Origin: Psoroptes ovis
Taxonomy: Eukaryota > Arthropoda > Arachnida > Sarcoptiformes > Psoroptidae
Length of the DNA: 64,000 bases
Assembly (NCBI GenBank): GCA_002943765.1
Contig: PQWQ01000012.1
Span: 248,001 to 312,000, forward strand
Direction: 5' to 3'
Positions 35,301-46,607 of the stretch are shown here, one piece after another. The notes below the pieces were generated by a model, which was not told the DNA's origin, did not search any database, and worked only from the letters and a program-made list of their open reading frames with translations. Both the position numbers and the translations under genes were made by a program. Positions within the stretch are counted from its first letter, which is position 1; every line of letters begins with the position of its first letter.

Positions 35301-38300
35301 TTGAAGAAATTTGATCAAAATCACCGAAAAATCATGAGAAAAATGAAGAAATCAATGATCAAAGATCATTTATCAATTCATAAATGGAAAAATGGCAGCA
35401 AAAAGGTCAGAATGTCAAGGGGAAATACTATTGAAAATACGGCCAAAATATGAGCAAAATAATTGAAATTCAATGCAATAACATCATAAACAATATCAAA
35501 TAAACTGAATTGAAAATGATTCACAGTTCAATTCAAAAATGTATTAATGCATCGATATTTTGAATCATATTTTTTAGTGAAACATTTTTCAATGGCAGCA
35601 GCCATTGAAAAATAGAATGGAAAAATTTCAATAAAATATCAATTGATGAAATCATTAATAAAATACAATACAATGAGAATTTGAAAAATGAAAAATGGAA
35701 AAAGAAGGACCATTAACAGAAATATCATTATTATTATTGGATCTATTGATGATCAATGATAATCAATGATTCATCAATGATGATAATATTGGGTTGTCCC
35801 ATAAGTTCTTGCCGTTTTTCAAAGTTTATTTCATTCAAAAAAAAATGGCAAGAACTTATGGGACAACCTAATAATAATATCATTATCATCATCAATAATA
35901 AATGAAAATGATTCAAATAAATATCAAATGATATAACATTTGACATTTATGTGTGTGTGTGTGTGCGGGTGGGGATACTGGAAAATCGTAGATTTGGATG
36001 GACAGAATGGATACTATGGTATGATTCCGGAAATTTTTCAGGAATTTCGCTAAGCCTTTGAAGTTTCCGTGAAAATTTTCTCGGAAATTTTCTCAGAAAC
36101 TTACTTGAAACAGCTTAACCTTTGAAGCGAAATTTCCGAGAAAATTTCTCTGAGGAATTTCTCTGAGGAAATTTTCCTGGAAACATTTTTGTAAAATACA
36201 AATACCCATAAATAGTCACAAATTTCTGGGAAATTTCCCGAAAAAAAATAAATTTCATTAATGAAATTTCATTAATGAAAAATGATTTTTATTTTTCGTA
36301 AAAATTTCCTTCACTCATATCCTCTTTCATTACACACAGTACAATACACCATACATAGCTATAACCCTTATGATTTATTTGATTTGATTCGAAAATTTTT
36401 GGGAAATTCATTCGATCCATTCATTCATTTATTAATTCATTAATTCATTGTTTGTTTTGAAACATCCTTCCGTCCAAACACACAAATATAATGAATTGAC
36501 CAACAATGATATACTGAATTTATTAATGATCATATTTATGATCATAGATGATCATAGTTGATGATGGTCAAATAATGGACTGATTCGGGTGAATCATTGG
36601 CGCCCTAAAATGGCTCCAACAGTAGCTGTCAAACGGTGGTTATCAAACGATCATTAACCCTTAAAACTCGAGCGGTGAACATCACTCACCATAAGATGTC
36701 TCGCAGCAACTCGATAGGCGCCCCTCAGTCACCATTTTACATGATTGTGAAAAATCGTCGAGCTGCTGGCCCGCTTGCGCTGTAAATACCTCGAGTGATA
36801 ACGGGTTAATCTTGTGGCACTGATCTTGAAATTTTCGGAGCCATGAATAATGTTTGAGAACCACTGTTTCAAGATTAATTGTGTTTATTTATTTACATAT
36901 GATTCGTAAATTATGATCATCATCATTCGATCATAATCGAATGTTATGCGCACTTTATTCGATTATGATCCATGATTATGATAATCGAATGATGGCTAAT
37001 GTAATCTTGATTATCATCGATTATCAGCTATGGTTCGATGAACAAGGTGTTTAATGAGTGAGTGGGTGTTTGTATCTGTGTATCTGGTGATATTTGCATG
37101 ATGTTAATCAACATCATCATCATTAGTGTTGATGGTGTTATCAACATCATTATCATTAGCCATTACCATTAAGCATTATCACCATCATTCGTTCGATGCT
37201 TCAGAAGCACCGAAGATGCTCAAGAATCATTAAGAATGTACCAAAGAAACACATTCGAGAAATTAAAGATAATTTAATAATATGGCTCATCTGATCCATG
37301 TTTGATTTCTGAGAAAATTTCTGCTCCTTCACTCATCTGTGTTTTACGAAAACATTTCTCAACACCGAACATCTTGGAACATCTCGGAACATCGAGCTTT
37401 GAACATTCTAATTTACATTTAACGTGATTAAGGCGGTGTTTGGTGAAATTTAGGCTAAATTAAGAGGGTATGTCTGGTCTGGTGGTCGTGGTGTTTGTTT
37501 ACATTCGATATTCGAATGTTTTCGAATGTTTATTACCATCATCATTGATGATGATGGTGATGATCATTACACATCGATAAAGTAATTTAACGAATTAATG
37601 GCATCCAAAATATTGGTGATATATATGGTTAATGATAATCGATTATCATCTCTGTGTGTGTGTGTGTTTTGATCAATGTTTCGGTAATCATCAATTTTAA
37701 TGATGTTCAACACCATCATTGGTGATGGTGTTGGTGGTGTAATGTACTCTTCAGAGTGTTCTGCGTAAGGAATTGATGGGGCCCGAGACCGAAATTTGGC
37801 CGAAAGTTGGCCGAGGTCTACGGGAATCGGCCCGAAAACCTGCACCGAAATTCGCCGAAGTGAACACTCGTAGTCCACACGAAGTAATTTGACACTCTTT
37901 GTGGCCATTTTTAAAAATTAAATTACTTAGGTTCAAATAATAACTTACCAGCACGAACTTCACAATCTCTGCTTCGAATAGTGCCAACCGAATTGGTGGC
38001 CATACATCGATACAGCTAAATTGATAGATGATTAACGGGCAAAATGGAACAAAGTGGTAAACATTAGTAAATTATGAATTTAATAATGATAATGATGACC
38101 ACCATGAAGTGGCCAGCCCCGAAGTCCAATAAAGACCAACAAAGACCTTGTCCACCAGATAATCAGTCTTCAATTGTCTTCGTTAAGTATTTGGACAATA
38201 TGTCCATTTGAAGTCCACCGATAATTGTCCACGATGTCCACTTAAAATCCACCGATAATTGTCCACGATGTCCACTCGAATGTCCACTCAATGTACCCGA

Positions 38301-39044
38301 TGGCCACACGATCTCCCCGATGTTTCACATATATCATTATACAACAATGTTACCACTGATAATGATAATGATGATCATAATTTTAATGATCATCAATTAT
38401 GATTCAATTGTATCAAATTAAACCTAACAATGATGATGGACAACAATCGCGGGACAATCAATCGTGGACCACGGTTGATAATGGTGGACAATTATCGGTG
38501 GACAATCTTCGGGCAATCAAATTAAATTGAATCAAATTAAATCAAATACAAATGATACTTACAGTTGAATGTACATCATGTCTAAATAATTGTGGCGAAA
38601 ATGGTAATAGGACAAGATCACCATTTGATCTAATTTGTCTAAGGCCATTAATATCATTGATTGATTGCTGATGTTGATGACCATCATTATCATTAGTGGC
38701 CACCATCGAAGCTGCTGTCGATGATGATGTTGTCCACCAAATACGTATCGGTAATGTACCGATAACTTTACATTTGATTACGGCGCCAGTTTCATTAGAA
38801 AATATTACTTTCGACGGTGGCTCCACCAAGAATCGTGGACCATTCCCTTGGTGATCATTGAAGGCTATGGACGATGATGATGATGATTTGGACGTCAATT
38901 GATTACGATCATTAATTTGATTGCTCGTATCAAACGTATTGATTGATTGTATGATTGTAACAGTTATGATTAAATGTATACATATGTACCATTGAAGCGT
39001 CGATATGATTGATGATGTGATGTATGATGATGATGATGACAAGG
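20322..39044 (-). CDS. Dscam-like: Dscam-like immunoglobulin/fibronectin cell-adhesion receptor
   Basis: Surface receptor for homophilic recognition in neurons and other cells. Exons on the minus strand are 39044-38563, 38015-37949, 35270-35109, 29546-29400, 29293-29173, 28944-28152, 28036-27650, 24368-23598, 23491-23014, 22946-21927 and 21865-20322. All join in phase. With the candidate start exon at 46903-46963 the protein is 2010 residues. Order: hydrophobic leader, Ig1-Ig9 (for example LYRCMATNSVGTI closes Ig1, GYYRCKTQN Ig2, YRCEASNNAGIV Ig5), then FNIII domains opening with EVPDAPPG, EVPGGPP, SQPPTSP and GDTPIAPS. A membrane span follows near residue 1640 (TVLLPVLISLMVLIVILATLF). The ~350-residue tail is Asn/Ser/Gln-rich. 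No tenth Ig domain and no duplicated Ig exons are seen. The exon at 39044 has no in-frame ATG, so translation must start upstream. Confidence 0.88.
24577..24986 (+). repeat. Tandem repeat, ~44-bp unit, degenerate
   Basis: Units begin TATAGCCTTAGATTTTTTCG and continue with T/A-rich sequence and CCACGTAC. Three central units (about 24650-24790) are nearly identical and 44 bp long; flanking units are shorter and diverged (about 35-45 bp). The array ends in a run of more than 18 T. Confidence 0.85.
25970..26120 (+). repeat. Degenerate GAAGTCTTCGAAG-type repeats
   Basis: Imperfect copies of AAGAAGTCTTCGAAGCCC with variable spacing. The unit is itself partly palindromic (GAAGTCTTC / CTTCGAAG). No coding frame is maintained. 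Confidence 0.6.
26684..27578 (+). repeat. 14-bp minisatellite, 64 monomers with higher-order structure
   Basis: The array is built from 14-bp monomers of the form NNN-(T/C)CA(C/G)-AACCTAA, such as CAGTCACAACCTAA, GTGTCACAACCTAA and GTGCAGCAACCTAA. The span of 895 bp equals 64 units with one unit short by a base (near 27413). The first half alternates two monomers as a 28-bp dimer. The second half (about 27,140-27,480) repeats a five-monomer 70-bp block. It lies in the intron before the exon at 28036-27650. Confidence 0.95.
29075..29153. mobile_element. Mariner-type hairpin miniature element 1 (subfamily A)
   Basis: An inverted repeat starts TTAGGTTGTCCCATAAGTTC and ends with the matching arm GAACTTATGGGACAACCC, about 80 bp in all and flanked by TA-rich sequence. 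It lies in an intron of the Dscam-like gene, between exons 28944-28152 and 29293-29173. Confidence 0.85.
30164..30317 (-). mobile_element. TTAA-flanked miniature element (piggyBac-type), copy 1
   Basis: TTAA at both ends encloses about 146 bp. The ends are imperfect inverted repeats of CCCTTAAAACTCGAG. The TTAA duplication and CCC-starting terminus are the hallmarks of piggyBac-type elements. It is similar over its whole length to copies 2 and 3 and is inverted relative to them. Confidence 0.75.
30552..30706 (+). mobile_element. TTAA-flanked miniature element (piggyBac-type), copy 2
   Basis: Bounded by TTAA, it begins CCCTTAAAACTCTAGCGGTGA and shares internal words CTCGATAGGCGCCC and CAGTCACCATTTTACATGA with copy 3. 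It is about 235 bp from copy 1 in opposite orientation, so the pair could fold into one large hairpin. Confidence 0.75.
31612..31693. mobile_element. Mariner-type hairpin miniature element 2 (subfamily B)
   Basis: It begins TTAGGTTGTCCGAAAAGTTC and ends with a complementary arm containing CGGACAATCTA. Subfamily B differs from A by CCGAAAAG in place of CCCATAAG in the arms. Length is about 82 bp. Confidence 0.8.
31843..31871. repeat. Perfect 11-bp inverted repeat (GC-ended hairpin)
   Basis: CCCCCGATGAT and its exact complement ATCATCGGGGG are separated by 7 bases. The GC-rich stem ends stand out in AT-rich intron sequence. No neighbouring gene feature explains it. Confidence 0.6.
32227..33006 (-). 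CDS. NOL12: NOL12 / Nop25-like nucleolar protein, nested in a Dscam-like intron
   Basis: Single-exon frame of 259 residues on the same strand as its host gene. The N-terminus is very basic. The family core follows at about residues 50-110: KKIHLNFDENERQNFLKNL, then RKQKRKQL and a long Gln/Lys/Glu helix (LKQQLQQIKAKKKLKMSQMM), probably coiled coil. A short conserved-looking TIVEIS segment comes after an acidic Asp/Asn stretch, and a basic C-terminus suits RNA binding and nucleolar location. NOL12/Rrp17-type proteins act in pre-rRNA processing. The ATG at 33006 is the first in frame. A transposon copy begins about 140 bp upstream. Confidence rests on the core motif; the rest is low complexity. 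Confidence 0.75.
   Translation of the reverse strand: MNNHKQKHKSRRSSFNNKNKSISSANQKQTRSFDNKQNKSTEFKRKKSSAKKIHLNFDENERQNFLKNLRNRKQKRKQLANEQLNRELKQQLQQIKAKKKLKMSQMMNEMRMAIGDNDQDDSNIDNDDQDDQVNDDPNDQSIEANTDQNNDNLIKYELNNEQQTTIVEISNVDIWGKFSETTNATNSPNNGQNNGDDNGNVDSNNDMPWNNNDNVNNNDNNRNKQRRPTKHKKFINRTSTSRNMASEIRPKSRSKHRRR
33146..34952 (-). mobile_element. DNA transposon with ~380-bp terminal inverted repeats, internally deleted
   Basis: The left arm 33146-33527 and right arm 34569-34952 are inverted copies, near-identical over most of their length (both carry a CTTGACCCTTCCGGTCC / complement block and GACGTGTACACGTC). The ~1-kb core carries the 3' part of a transposase on the minus strand, broken by frameshifts. 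The N-terminal half is missing because the coding remnant starts almost at the right arm. It sits in a Dscam-like intron beside the NOL12-like gene. Confidence 0.9.
33708..34505 (-). pseudogene. Transposase remnant, DDE_Tnp_4-like C-terminus plus SWIM-type Zn segment
   Basis: Reading minus-strand frames from 34505, the segment RFVTKIRWPVEAVHGVIAQK matches the late part of DDE_Tnp_4-type transposases (final acidic residue in a VTK-RW-VE context). A one-base shift near 34125 leads into DFPQFS and GSYQLSQSITYLGEM. Another break near 33880 precedes a CTC...CSHV pattern and a LIYYLSYGKYENR ending, a SWIM-like zinc-binding tail known beside such transposases. At least two frameshifts make it non-functional. 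Confidence 0.7.
35022..35044 (+). promoter_or_regulatory. Shared promoter element, copy 2
   Basis: It matches 6381-6403 at 20 of 23 positions. It lies about 70 bp outside the right end of the inserted transposon. Without the transposon it would sit roughly 210 bp upstream of the NOL12-like start codon, so it may be part of that gene's original promoter. Confidence 0.35.
35789..35871. mobile_element. Mariner-type hairpin miniature element 3 (subfamily A)
   Basis: It begins TTGGGTTGTCCCATAAGTTC and ends with the complementary arm AAGAACTTATGGGACAACCTA, about 83 bp with an A/T-rich centre. It lies in the same intron as the third piggyBac-type copy. Confidence 0.85.
36654..36809 (+). mobile_element. 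TTAA-flanked miniature element (piggyBac-type), copy 3
   Basis: TTAA flanks a 148-bp body that begins CCCTTAAAACTCGAGCGGTGA and ends CTCGAGTGATAACGGG. The copy is well preserved at both ends and defines the boundaries of copies 1 and 2. Confidence 0.8.
38195..38515. repeat. Tandem and inverted GTCCACCGATAATTGTCCAC repeats
   Basis: Two 35-bp tandem copies of CCACCGATAATTGTCCACGATG lie at about 38211-38275. An inverted copy, GTGGACAATTATCGGTGG, lies near 38486-38503. All are inside the 547-bp intron after the first Dscam-like Ig exon, so its RNA could form a long stem. Confidence 0.6.
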
Positions 39045-40049
39045 CTATAGTCAGTCATCGGATCAATGAATGGGGGTATAAAGGGTTAAAATAGACGAAA
39101 AAAAATTCAAAGTTAATCAACTGAATTAATTACCGCTCGGTTAATTGATACATTGATCAATCGAATTGATTCGATTCTTCGATCGTCGTCCCCCAGAATG
39201 CCTCGAGGGGACCAATAATTTGCAAAAATCAAAGGACAACCTTTTGTGATCAACCCTTTGAGACTACAACTGACAGAAAAGCTAATTCAGATTCATTTTG
39301 GCGCAGATCAACCTAAAATACCATCAAATTGACAGCTTAATTATCGAAATTGAATTCAATATCACATGAATATCGATGACAACATTGTCACATATCGAGA
39401 AAATGAATTGACAGGTGGAAATGAACATGTCAAAATATCTATAACTTGCGTGATATATGTGATTGACACATTCGAATCTGATTCAATTCGATTTGATTCA
39501 ATTCGATTTTAGCCTGATTCGATTTGATGATCATCAAATTAAGTCATTGATCGTGGTTATGATGATCATAATCATTATTATCATCGATGAATGTCATCGA
39601 TTTGGATCCTGATCATCAAGGATAAATCAAATCGCTGTCATTTCAATGATATCATTGAATTTTTGAATTAATTTTTGTCAAATTGTCAATGTTTCGGTGC
39701 ATGTTTATCGCGATATTCACAAAGACCACATGGCCATAAATTATCCGAAAATTTCATTCGCTTCTGCTCAAATTGAGCTCATTGTTGGGCTTTGATTTGG
39801 TACTCATTTAATGATGATATTAAATGACAACGCGATTTGACTTGAAATGAATGGATACATTGTTCATAATCATTATTATTATGAACAATTAATGTCAAAT
39901 AATCTGGGGTAATTTTTGGTTGAATTGAAATTTGAAATTTCAATGAATGACAAGTGAATTGATATAATTCAATTTTGATATTTGAAAAATTTGAAACATT
40001 TCAACAAAGGCTTTGGTGTAAGCAAAATTTTTCGATTGATCAAACCTTC

Positions 40050-40230
40050 AATCGAAGAGGCTATTCAAACCCTCTAAATGGGTGCTCAATGGCTATTCTA
40101 ACGGGTCCTGAAAGGCTGTTCAAAGGCTATACAACGAGCTGTTCTGAGGGGTGTTCAACGGCCATTCAGAGGGTGCTCAAGGGCTACTCAAAGGCTTCTC
40201 AGAAGGGTCGTTCAAGGGGCAGTGTTTAAG
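40050..40230 (+). repeat. Degenerate GGCTATTCAA/GGGTGCTCAA repeats
   Basis: Imperfect units of about 20-25 bp (GGCTGTTCAAAGG, GGGTGTTCAACGG, GGGTGCTCAAGGG and similar) are repeated about seven times. The region is more GC-rich than its surroundings and keeps no coding frame. Confidence 0.55.
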
Positions 40231-40848
40231 AGCTATTCGGGCCTATTTAGACAGCTAATACATCCACATTAAAACCACAGAACTGAATCCGTGTACCACG
40301 GAATCATCGTGGAACATTCGAATTGACGAATTGATTCCAATGGATTGGCAAATATCGAATTGAAATATTGTATTGGGTCTTGAATGGTTGGACATAGCGA
40401 AAATTTGCTTGTTCAGCAATTTTCGGTTTGAGTTTTTGGAAATATTGGAATTATTCTTTAGTACTAAACAGATTATGATTGAAAACACAATTCTTGATTC
40501 TCGAAGAATTTTTCGAAATTCAAACATAATAATATCATGGATAATTCTTTGAATGAATGAAGAATTGAAAAGAACCAGAAGAACAAGAACTGTCGTTCGA
40601 AAGTTATAGCCCCGCGATGAATCAAGGACCAATGGAGAGGCCGAAAAACCAAAACCAGAAAAAAAAGCCCGAGAATGGCCTAAGAAACCCCAGAAACCAA
40701 ACGAAAACCCAAAATCAAACCTGAAAACCATGTAAAACACCAAAAAAATTACTTGTCCTAAACACCCGAACTACTAACCAAACATTAACCAAAAGCACCA
40801 ATCGAACACCAAAAAAATGTCAAAAATCATTGAAGCATTAAAAATATA

Positions 40849-40930
40849 TTAGGTTGTCCCATAAGTTCTTGCCATTTTTTGGAATTAGAAAAAATTTAAA
40901 AAAACGGCAAGAACTTATGGGACAACCCAA
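40849..40930. mobile_element. Mariner-type hairpin miniature element 4 (subfamily A)
   Basis: It starts TTAGGTTGTCCCATAAGTTC and ends CAAGAACTTATGGGACAACC, about 82 bp, flanked by TATAT sequence that fits a TA target duplication. Confidence 0.85.
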
Positions 40931-42725
40931 TATATATCAAAATACACACATTTCATTTATGGTTAATATCAAATAATGAATTTTCAAAAAAATTCATTGA
41001 ATTGAATCCGAACAAAAAATCATGAAAATCAAAATGATTATCATTATTTCATTATTATTTGACTATTATTTGACCAAAATACATGAAATACATGAAATTT
41101 TACTTCGAAAATTTACTTCGATTCTTCATATTTCGTTGACTTTCATTAAACAATTTCATATAATTACAACCTGCCAATGATTGTTCGGAGATTTCGGGGT
41201 GAATACTGTGAAATTCAATGAAATTCAATGAAATCGCCCGAATTTAGCCGAATCCAATGGATTCTCGGGTGAGAATTCGGGTGAGTCTTCGGATAGGATT
41301 CGGGGTGAATCGACTGGAAAAACAATGACATGAATCGAACCAGGACTTGGAAGAAACGAACCAGAATTTTTCCAACCAGAATTCGAAGTCCAAATCGAAT
41401 GAATCCATGGATTGACGATGGCAAAATTTTCGAATTGACGCCCTTTATCATAATTACGCCAACGAATGATTTCAATAATTTCATTATCTTCTTCCACCAC
41501 CATCATATTACCATACATGATAATCATGGCGCCATGGTGTTTTGGTCATCGTCAATCCGAAGATAATTTTCCAAAACTCGGAAAACACGTATTCAAGCAT
41601 GATTTTTCATTAGATTCTATGAATATTTTGAATAGGCTGGAAATGAATGGGCGTTGATTGAGAATCAATGAATATTCATGTGGATATTCATAAGGATGGG
41701 AACTTGGAATGGTGGTGAGACCCAAGTAGAAACGATGACCTAATTTACGTTATTATTATCATAATTATCTATGATGGATCATCATTATCATCGTTGATGG
41801 ATCATCTGATTTGATTATTTGGTTTTGTGTGTGTGTGTGTGTCAGTGTGAATTAAATTAATCTGTATCTCTTGGATCTATGTATCAAGATCTGGAATGGA
41901 CAACGCCCACGATCATTTTAATGATAATACAATGATACATTGTTGGTAGAAATAATTCAAATTATTTAATCAAGTATATGACCCTTGAAAACCCTTTGGA
42001 TATCTGATCAAATTGTTCACGGAAAATATCAAAGATATCGACACACATTTCTAGACCGAACACTCAAACCAACAAAGTGGCCAGAACAGTCTTTGGACAA
42101 ATATCGAAGACAATTTCTGGCCAATCATCGATGATACCGAACAGAAAATGTTTGTGATGACCAATATCTTCGAATTATCATTGGTGAAACATTACTATTG
42201 ACCATCGGTGATTGATCATCGATTATCATTCGGCAAAATATCTTGAAAAATGACCTAAATCGAATCATTTCCATGAATAACAATAACAATAACCACGAAT
42301 ATCCATAAAAAATGGACAAGACTTTCATTGGATTATCATTCTGACCATTTGCCCATTCGATCGAATTCAAAGCAAACACAAACGATATCATACAAGAATA
42401 TTCGTTCGTGTTTGACCATAATAACATTATTATTTATGATATTTATTATTGTTTATTATTATTATTATCATTATTGAATGATAGTACACACCTATCATTA
42501 TGCAAATGGTTTCGTGGAACCATTTTTTTCCTCGAATTTCTTCGGGAAAGAACAATATATGACCATCATACATATGATTATGATGATCATATATGATTAT
42601 TATTATGATGATAATGATGATGATGATGATGATTATAATTCATCAATATATTCATGGATATACATTATTATCATTTTGGTTTATTATTTGGTTATGATTA
42701 TTGTCATTTCGGGTTATTATTATTA

Positions 42726-42805
42726 TTGGGGTTGTCCCATAAGTTCTTGCCGTTTTTCGTATGAAAAAAAATTTGAAAAACGACAAGAACTTATGGGACA
42801 ATCTA
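42726..42805. mobile_element. Mariner-type hairpin miniature element 5 (subfamily A)
   Basis: GGGGTTGTCCCATAAGTTCT is followed by a short A/T-rich loop and the arm CAAGAACTTATGGGACAATC, about 80 bp. Confidence 0.85.
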
Positions 42806-44838
42806 ATATTTATATTTATTATGTTTTATTATAAATTGTATCATATAATTTGAATGATGAATTATTAATCAGAATTTCTTTTTTTTCTTGGTTATTTGAG
42901 CTGAATCGTGTTTTGCTGGGTCTTATTTGGGGTTTCGCCAGGCCTTATACGTGGTCTAAATTAAATTTCGCAAACGATTTCGATCTTCAATAAATGATTG
43001 AAGAGTTTGGACGCAAGGTTATCGTCGGGGCTCCCCATAGGGCTGTCTGCCACGTTCCGAACGCTGAAAATTGGCGTCATAAACTATAAACTGCTCAGGC
43101 ATACCTCACATACACACCTCATCATACAACACCACAATAATCACTAAGCATTATTAAACTATCAATAATCAACCAACCAACAAAAACAATAATAATAATA
43201 ATTGAGATAATAACAAGTTTTCAAATCGAAATCGAATGGTCAATTCATTGAATCATATTTATTTGAATCATTGGAATCATTTGAATATGATGACCATAAC
43301 AATAACAATACTAATGATCATAAAACTCGCCAAATGAACATAATACCCTATCAATGTATAGCCTAATCAATGTCTATAGCCTTCAAAATACACCAAAAAA
43401 TTTGACTAATCATCAAAAAAAATTGAAATTATGCATTTTTCTTGCCTGAATCCTAATCTAATTGTAATCAAATGCGAATACATGCAAATGCCCATACACA
43501 CACGATATTTGTGTCCAAGGTTTTGATCGATTGAAGACCATGAAGACCCTGTGTAGGCCCCAGAGATGAGCAGAGATAGGAGAAGGAGGAGATCGGGGCT
43601 TCGGATGAAACCGTGCTGCTGCAGTCACAGAGCTGCAGCAGGACGAAGACCATAAAGACTCGAAAACGCTTGGATTTAAGCTTTAAAGGTGTTTGATTTG
43701 AGGGTTTTGGGCATTTTAAGCCTATCCGTGTCTATGAGGATGACGACCATGGTTATGATTATGATTATGATGATGATGGTCACAATGGGTATCATCACAC
43801 TGGCACGCAATTCTATCATTTAGTATGGAGCCTGAAATTATCTTTGGATAATAATAATAATAAAATTATGGAACCAATGGAAAAATCTGGATAATAATAA
43901 TGAAATTTCAACACACACACACGAACATTCACTTTCTTCTTCGATTCAATTCGGAATATTCTTTTGATTTTGAAATGGTATCATTGTTTGTTTTTTAAAT
44001 AATAATACCACATTGAATTGTTCGGAGATGAATAAAAGTGTGTTTTGCATTCATTTTTAGCATGGTTTTCAATGCAATTTTCTATGCAAAAATTTTTCAA
44101 AATTTTAATTTGATTCTATTTCATGCTAAGATTTGATCAAAAAGAATTTGCTTTGGTTCAAAAAGAAATTGAAGGCTTTTCATTAAGTTTCGATTCTTTT
44201 GTAGAATTTTTTCCAATATTTTAAATGAAAAATTTTCACAAATAATCATTTGTGAATGAATCAATCACATGCTGAAATGAATTGAAATGATTTTGTGGCC
44301 AAAATGAATTTCGGGCATCTTTTTTAAAATAAATTATAAATTTTGATGCCGGTGGCTAAATAAATGATAAATTTCAATTTTTCGAAATATGGGCTACCAT
44401 TTGGCTTAATGAAGGCCGATATTTTGAAATGGACAGATATGATTAATTACTTAATGGCCTTTGGCCATTCAAGGCATTTCATGGACAAAAAAAATTAGAG
44501 CGAATTTAAACGATTTTTAATGAGCATTAATGCACTAAATTCATTGATTATCATTATCTCTGTGTGGTTATTACCCGTACCGATCTAGTGGTAATAATAA
44601 ACCCTTTTGATGCTTCAATAACATTGAAACTTTTCATGAGTTACATAAGGTACGATTTCACGTTGAATGGGTAAAAAGGGGTCGCCTGGAATATCCTCTG
44701 TACACCTCCGTTGTAAAACCCTGAAAAAACCCCTGTGAAACCACAGAAATTCTTCAAACAAAAACTGCACGAAAACCACACGAAACAAATTCATCCACCG
44801 ATCTTCGAGATTCTCTCCGTATTTCTCGGGTTATTTCG

Positions 44839-44876
44839 ATTCAATTCAATTCAATTCAATTTTCAATTCAATTCAA
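44839..44876 (+). repeat. (ATTCA)n microsatellite
   Basis: About seven copies of TTCAA/ATTCA with one interruption. There is no gene nearby. Confidence 0.8.
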
Positions 44877-45278
44877 ATGGCTTCAAAACTCTCGGGCAAA
44901 ATTCTCACGATTGGTACGAATATATCACACGAATATATCATTGATCATTGATCCAAAACAATGATCCAAAAACGAATGAATGAATGATCAACGAAAAAAT
45001 TCAATTAAATTTGATTCAGTTTGAATTTAGGCTCAAAAATTGAATTCAATTTCGATTCAATTTATGAAAATACGAAAATTCAATTATCGAAAATTCTATA
45101 CAAAATTCAATTGTTTCATTCTCGTCAATGTTTTCAATGTTTTTTAATGCAATAATAACGATAATGAAAATGAAAATAATCATTGAAGCTGATAAGAATT
45201 TGTAAGAAATAATAATAATTGTAAATATCATTAATGGAATTATTATTATTTCTGATCAATTTTTCCATTGTCTTTCTA

Positions 45279-45361
45279 TTAGGTTTGTCCGAAAAATTTT
45301 CGCCGGTTATATTTCATAGAAAATCATTGAAAAATTGGCAAAAATTTTACGGACAACCTAT
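45279..45361. mobile_element. Mariner-type hairpin miniature element 6 (subfamily B, diverged)
   Basis: It starts TTAGGTTTGTCCGAAAAATT and ends ACGGACAACCTA, about 83 bp. It has one inserted T and several arm mismatches, so it is older than the subfamily A copies. Confidence 0.75.
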
Positions 45362-46607
45362 CGTTATACAATATATTTCAATATTTTCGATTAAATTCAT
45401 TTCATTTCATTGAATTTTTGTTTTATTTTGATGAAGCGAAATGAGATGAAATAAATTGAAATCAAATGAACTGAATGAATTAAATGTTTATTCATACAAA
45501 GGTATAGCCCCTTCGATGAGGCCGACATAGCCCATGTACTTGGATGCTTTATATAAACAAATGCATACGGCCTTTCGGTCCATGAAAATTCATGATAGTT
45601 CATGTACTGAATCGATTTATCAATTAATGATCATCACTAATTGAATGTGGCCAAAGTATAAATATGCCGTGACATATACAAAGAATGTATAGCCCTCCGT
45701 TTGTGCTTCGAAATGTGTGTAAGTGCGCGTGTTGCTCGGTAATGTTTGGCACATATTCGTAGAATTTGATCGAAACAATTTTTGATGAATAATTTGCTTT
45801 ATGTCAAAGAAAACAATGGACCATGGTCGATGCACTCAGAAATATTTAGGCCTCAAAGAGTTATTCAAATAAATTTGTCCCAGATTCATTCTTAAAAAAA
45901 AACAAATGTTTCAATTAATCAATGAATGTAACATGACTGTGAAGGGTGACCGAGTGAAAATTGTGCCAAGTTTTTTATTATTTCAATGGACAAAATCGAT
46001 CATTGATCGATAACAATTATTGTTCTTTAGTATTCAATCGATTAATTGATTCAATTGAATCAATCGTTGAACCAATACGAATCAATTGATCGATTTCGAT
46101 ACATAATGAATCAATTAGAAATGTTTGAAATGTCTTTAAATGTCTGTAAATGTGTCCGTATATCATCACCATCATTCGACAACAAATGTGTCATCGAGGT
46201 TTTTGAACCCCTTACCCGATTCAAATTTTCCAATCAAAAATCAATCGATTCAATTCGATTTGTAGGCCGATCAATACGAATGCTTTTGGCATCCTACGAG
46301 CAGATACAAATTGATACAAATTGAGCTTCGAAGTTGAATTCGGTGAAATGAGTTGAATCGACTGGTATTTGGACCCATTTGGGCCTTGTTCTCTCTGAAT
46401 TTTCAATTTCGACTATTTCTACAGCTCCGAAACGGGGAAATTTCGTTATTATCATAATTATCATTAATTAATAAATAATTAATTAACAAGCGAAAATGTA
46501 TCAACGAATTAATCAACGTAAATGCAAATGAAAAAGGGCAGAAAATTGAAAAAATTGTAAATTGAAAATCACCGGTTTAACTGTCGGAGTTTTTCTAAAA
46601 TTTTTGA

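Larger units (their letters stand above)
35271..37948. other. Dscam-like intron (2.7 kb)
   Basis: This intron separates the short exon ending Ig1 from the first Ig2 exon. It contains a hairpin miniature element (35789), a (TG)n tract near 35950, AATTTCC/GGAAATT-rich imperfect inverted repeats at 36030-36240, and a TTAA-flanked miniature element (36654). No gene is supported. Confidence 0.65.

Noticed and set aside
36682..36864. 60-codon minus-strand frame
   Set aside because: Mostly inside the third TTAA-flanked miniature element.
37567..37987. Two overlapping minus-strand frames (113 and 78 codons)
   Set aside because: They overlap a short Dscam-like exon in other frames and end in intron sequence; only the exon 38015-37949 frame has Dscam similarity.
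40255..40743. 162-codon minus-strand frame
   Set aside because: It is rich in Phe/Gly from a local AAACCA-type repeat, has no domain and no splice or start context, and nothing supports translation.
41215..41527. Overlapping 89- and 100-codon frames with PRILSEDSPE-like repeats
   Set aside because: Two frames are open over the same degenerate GGGTGAATTCGG repeat; this is a repeat effect, not a gene.
46046..46406. Short frames on both strands (92 and 61 codons)
   Set aside because: AT-rich, no family features, no neighbouring compatible exons found.
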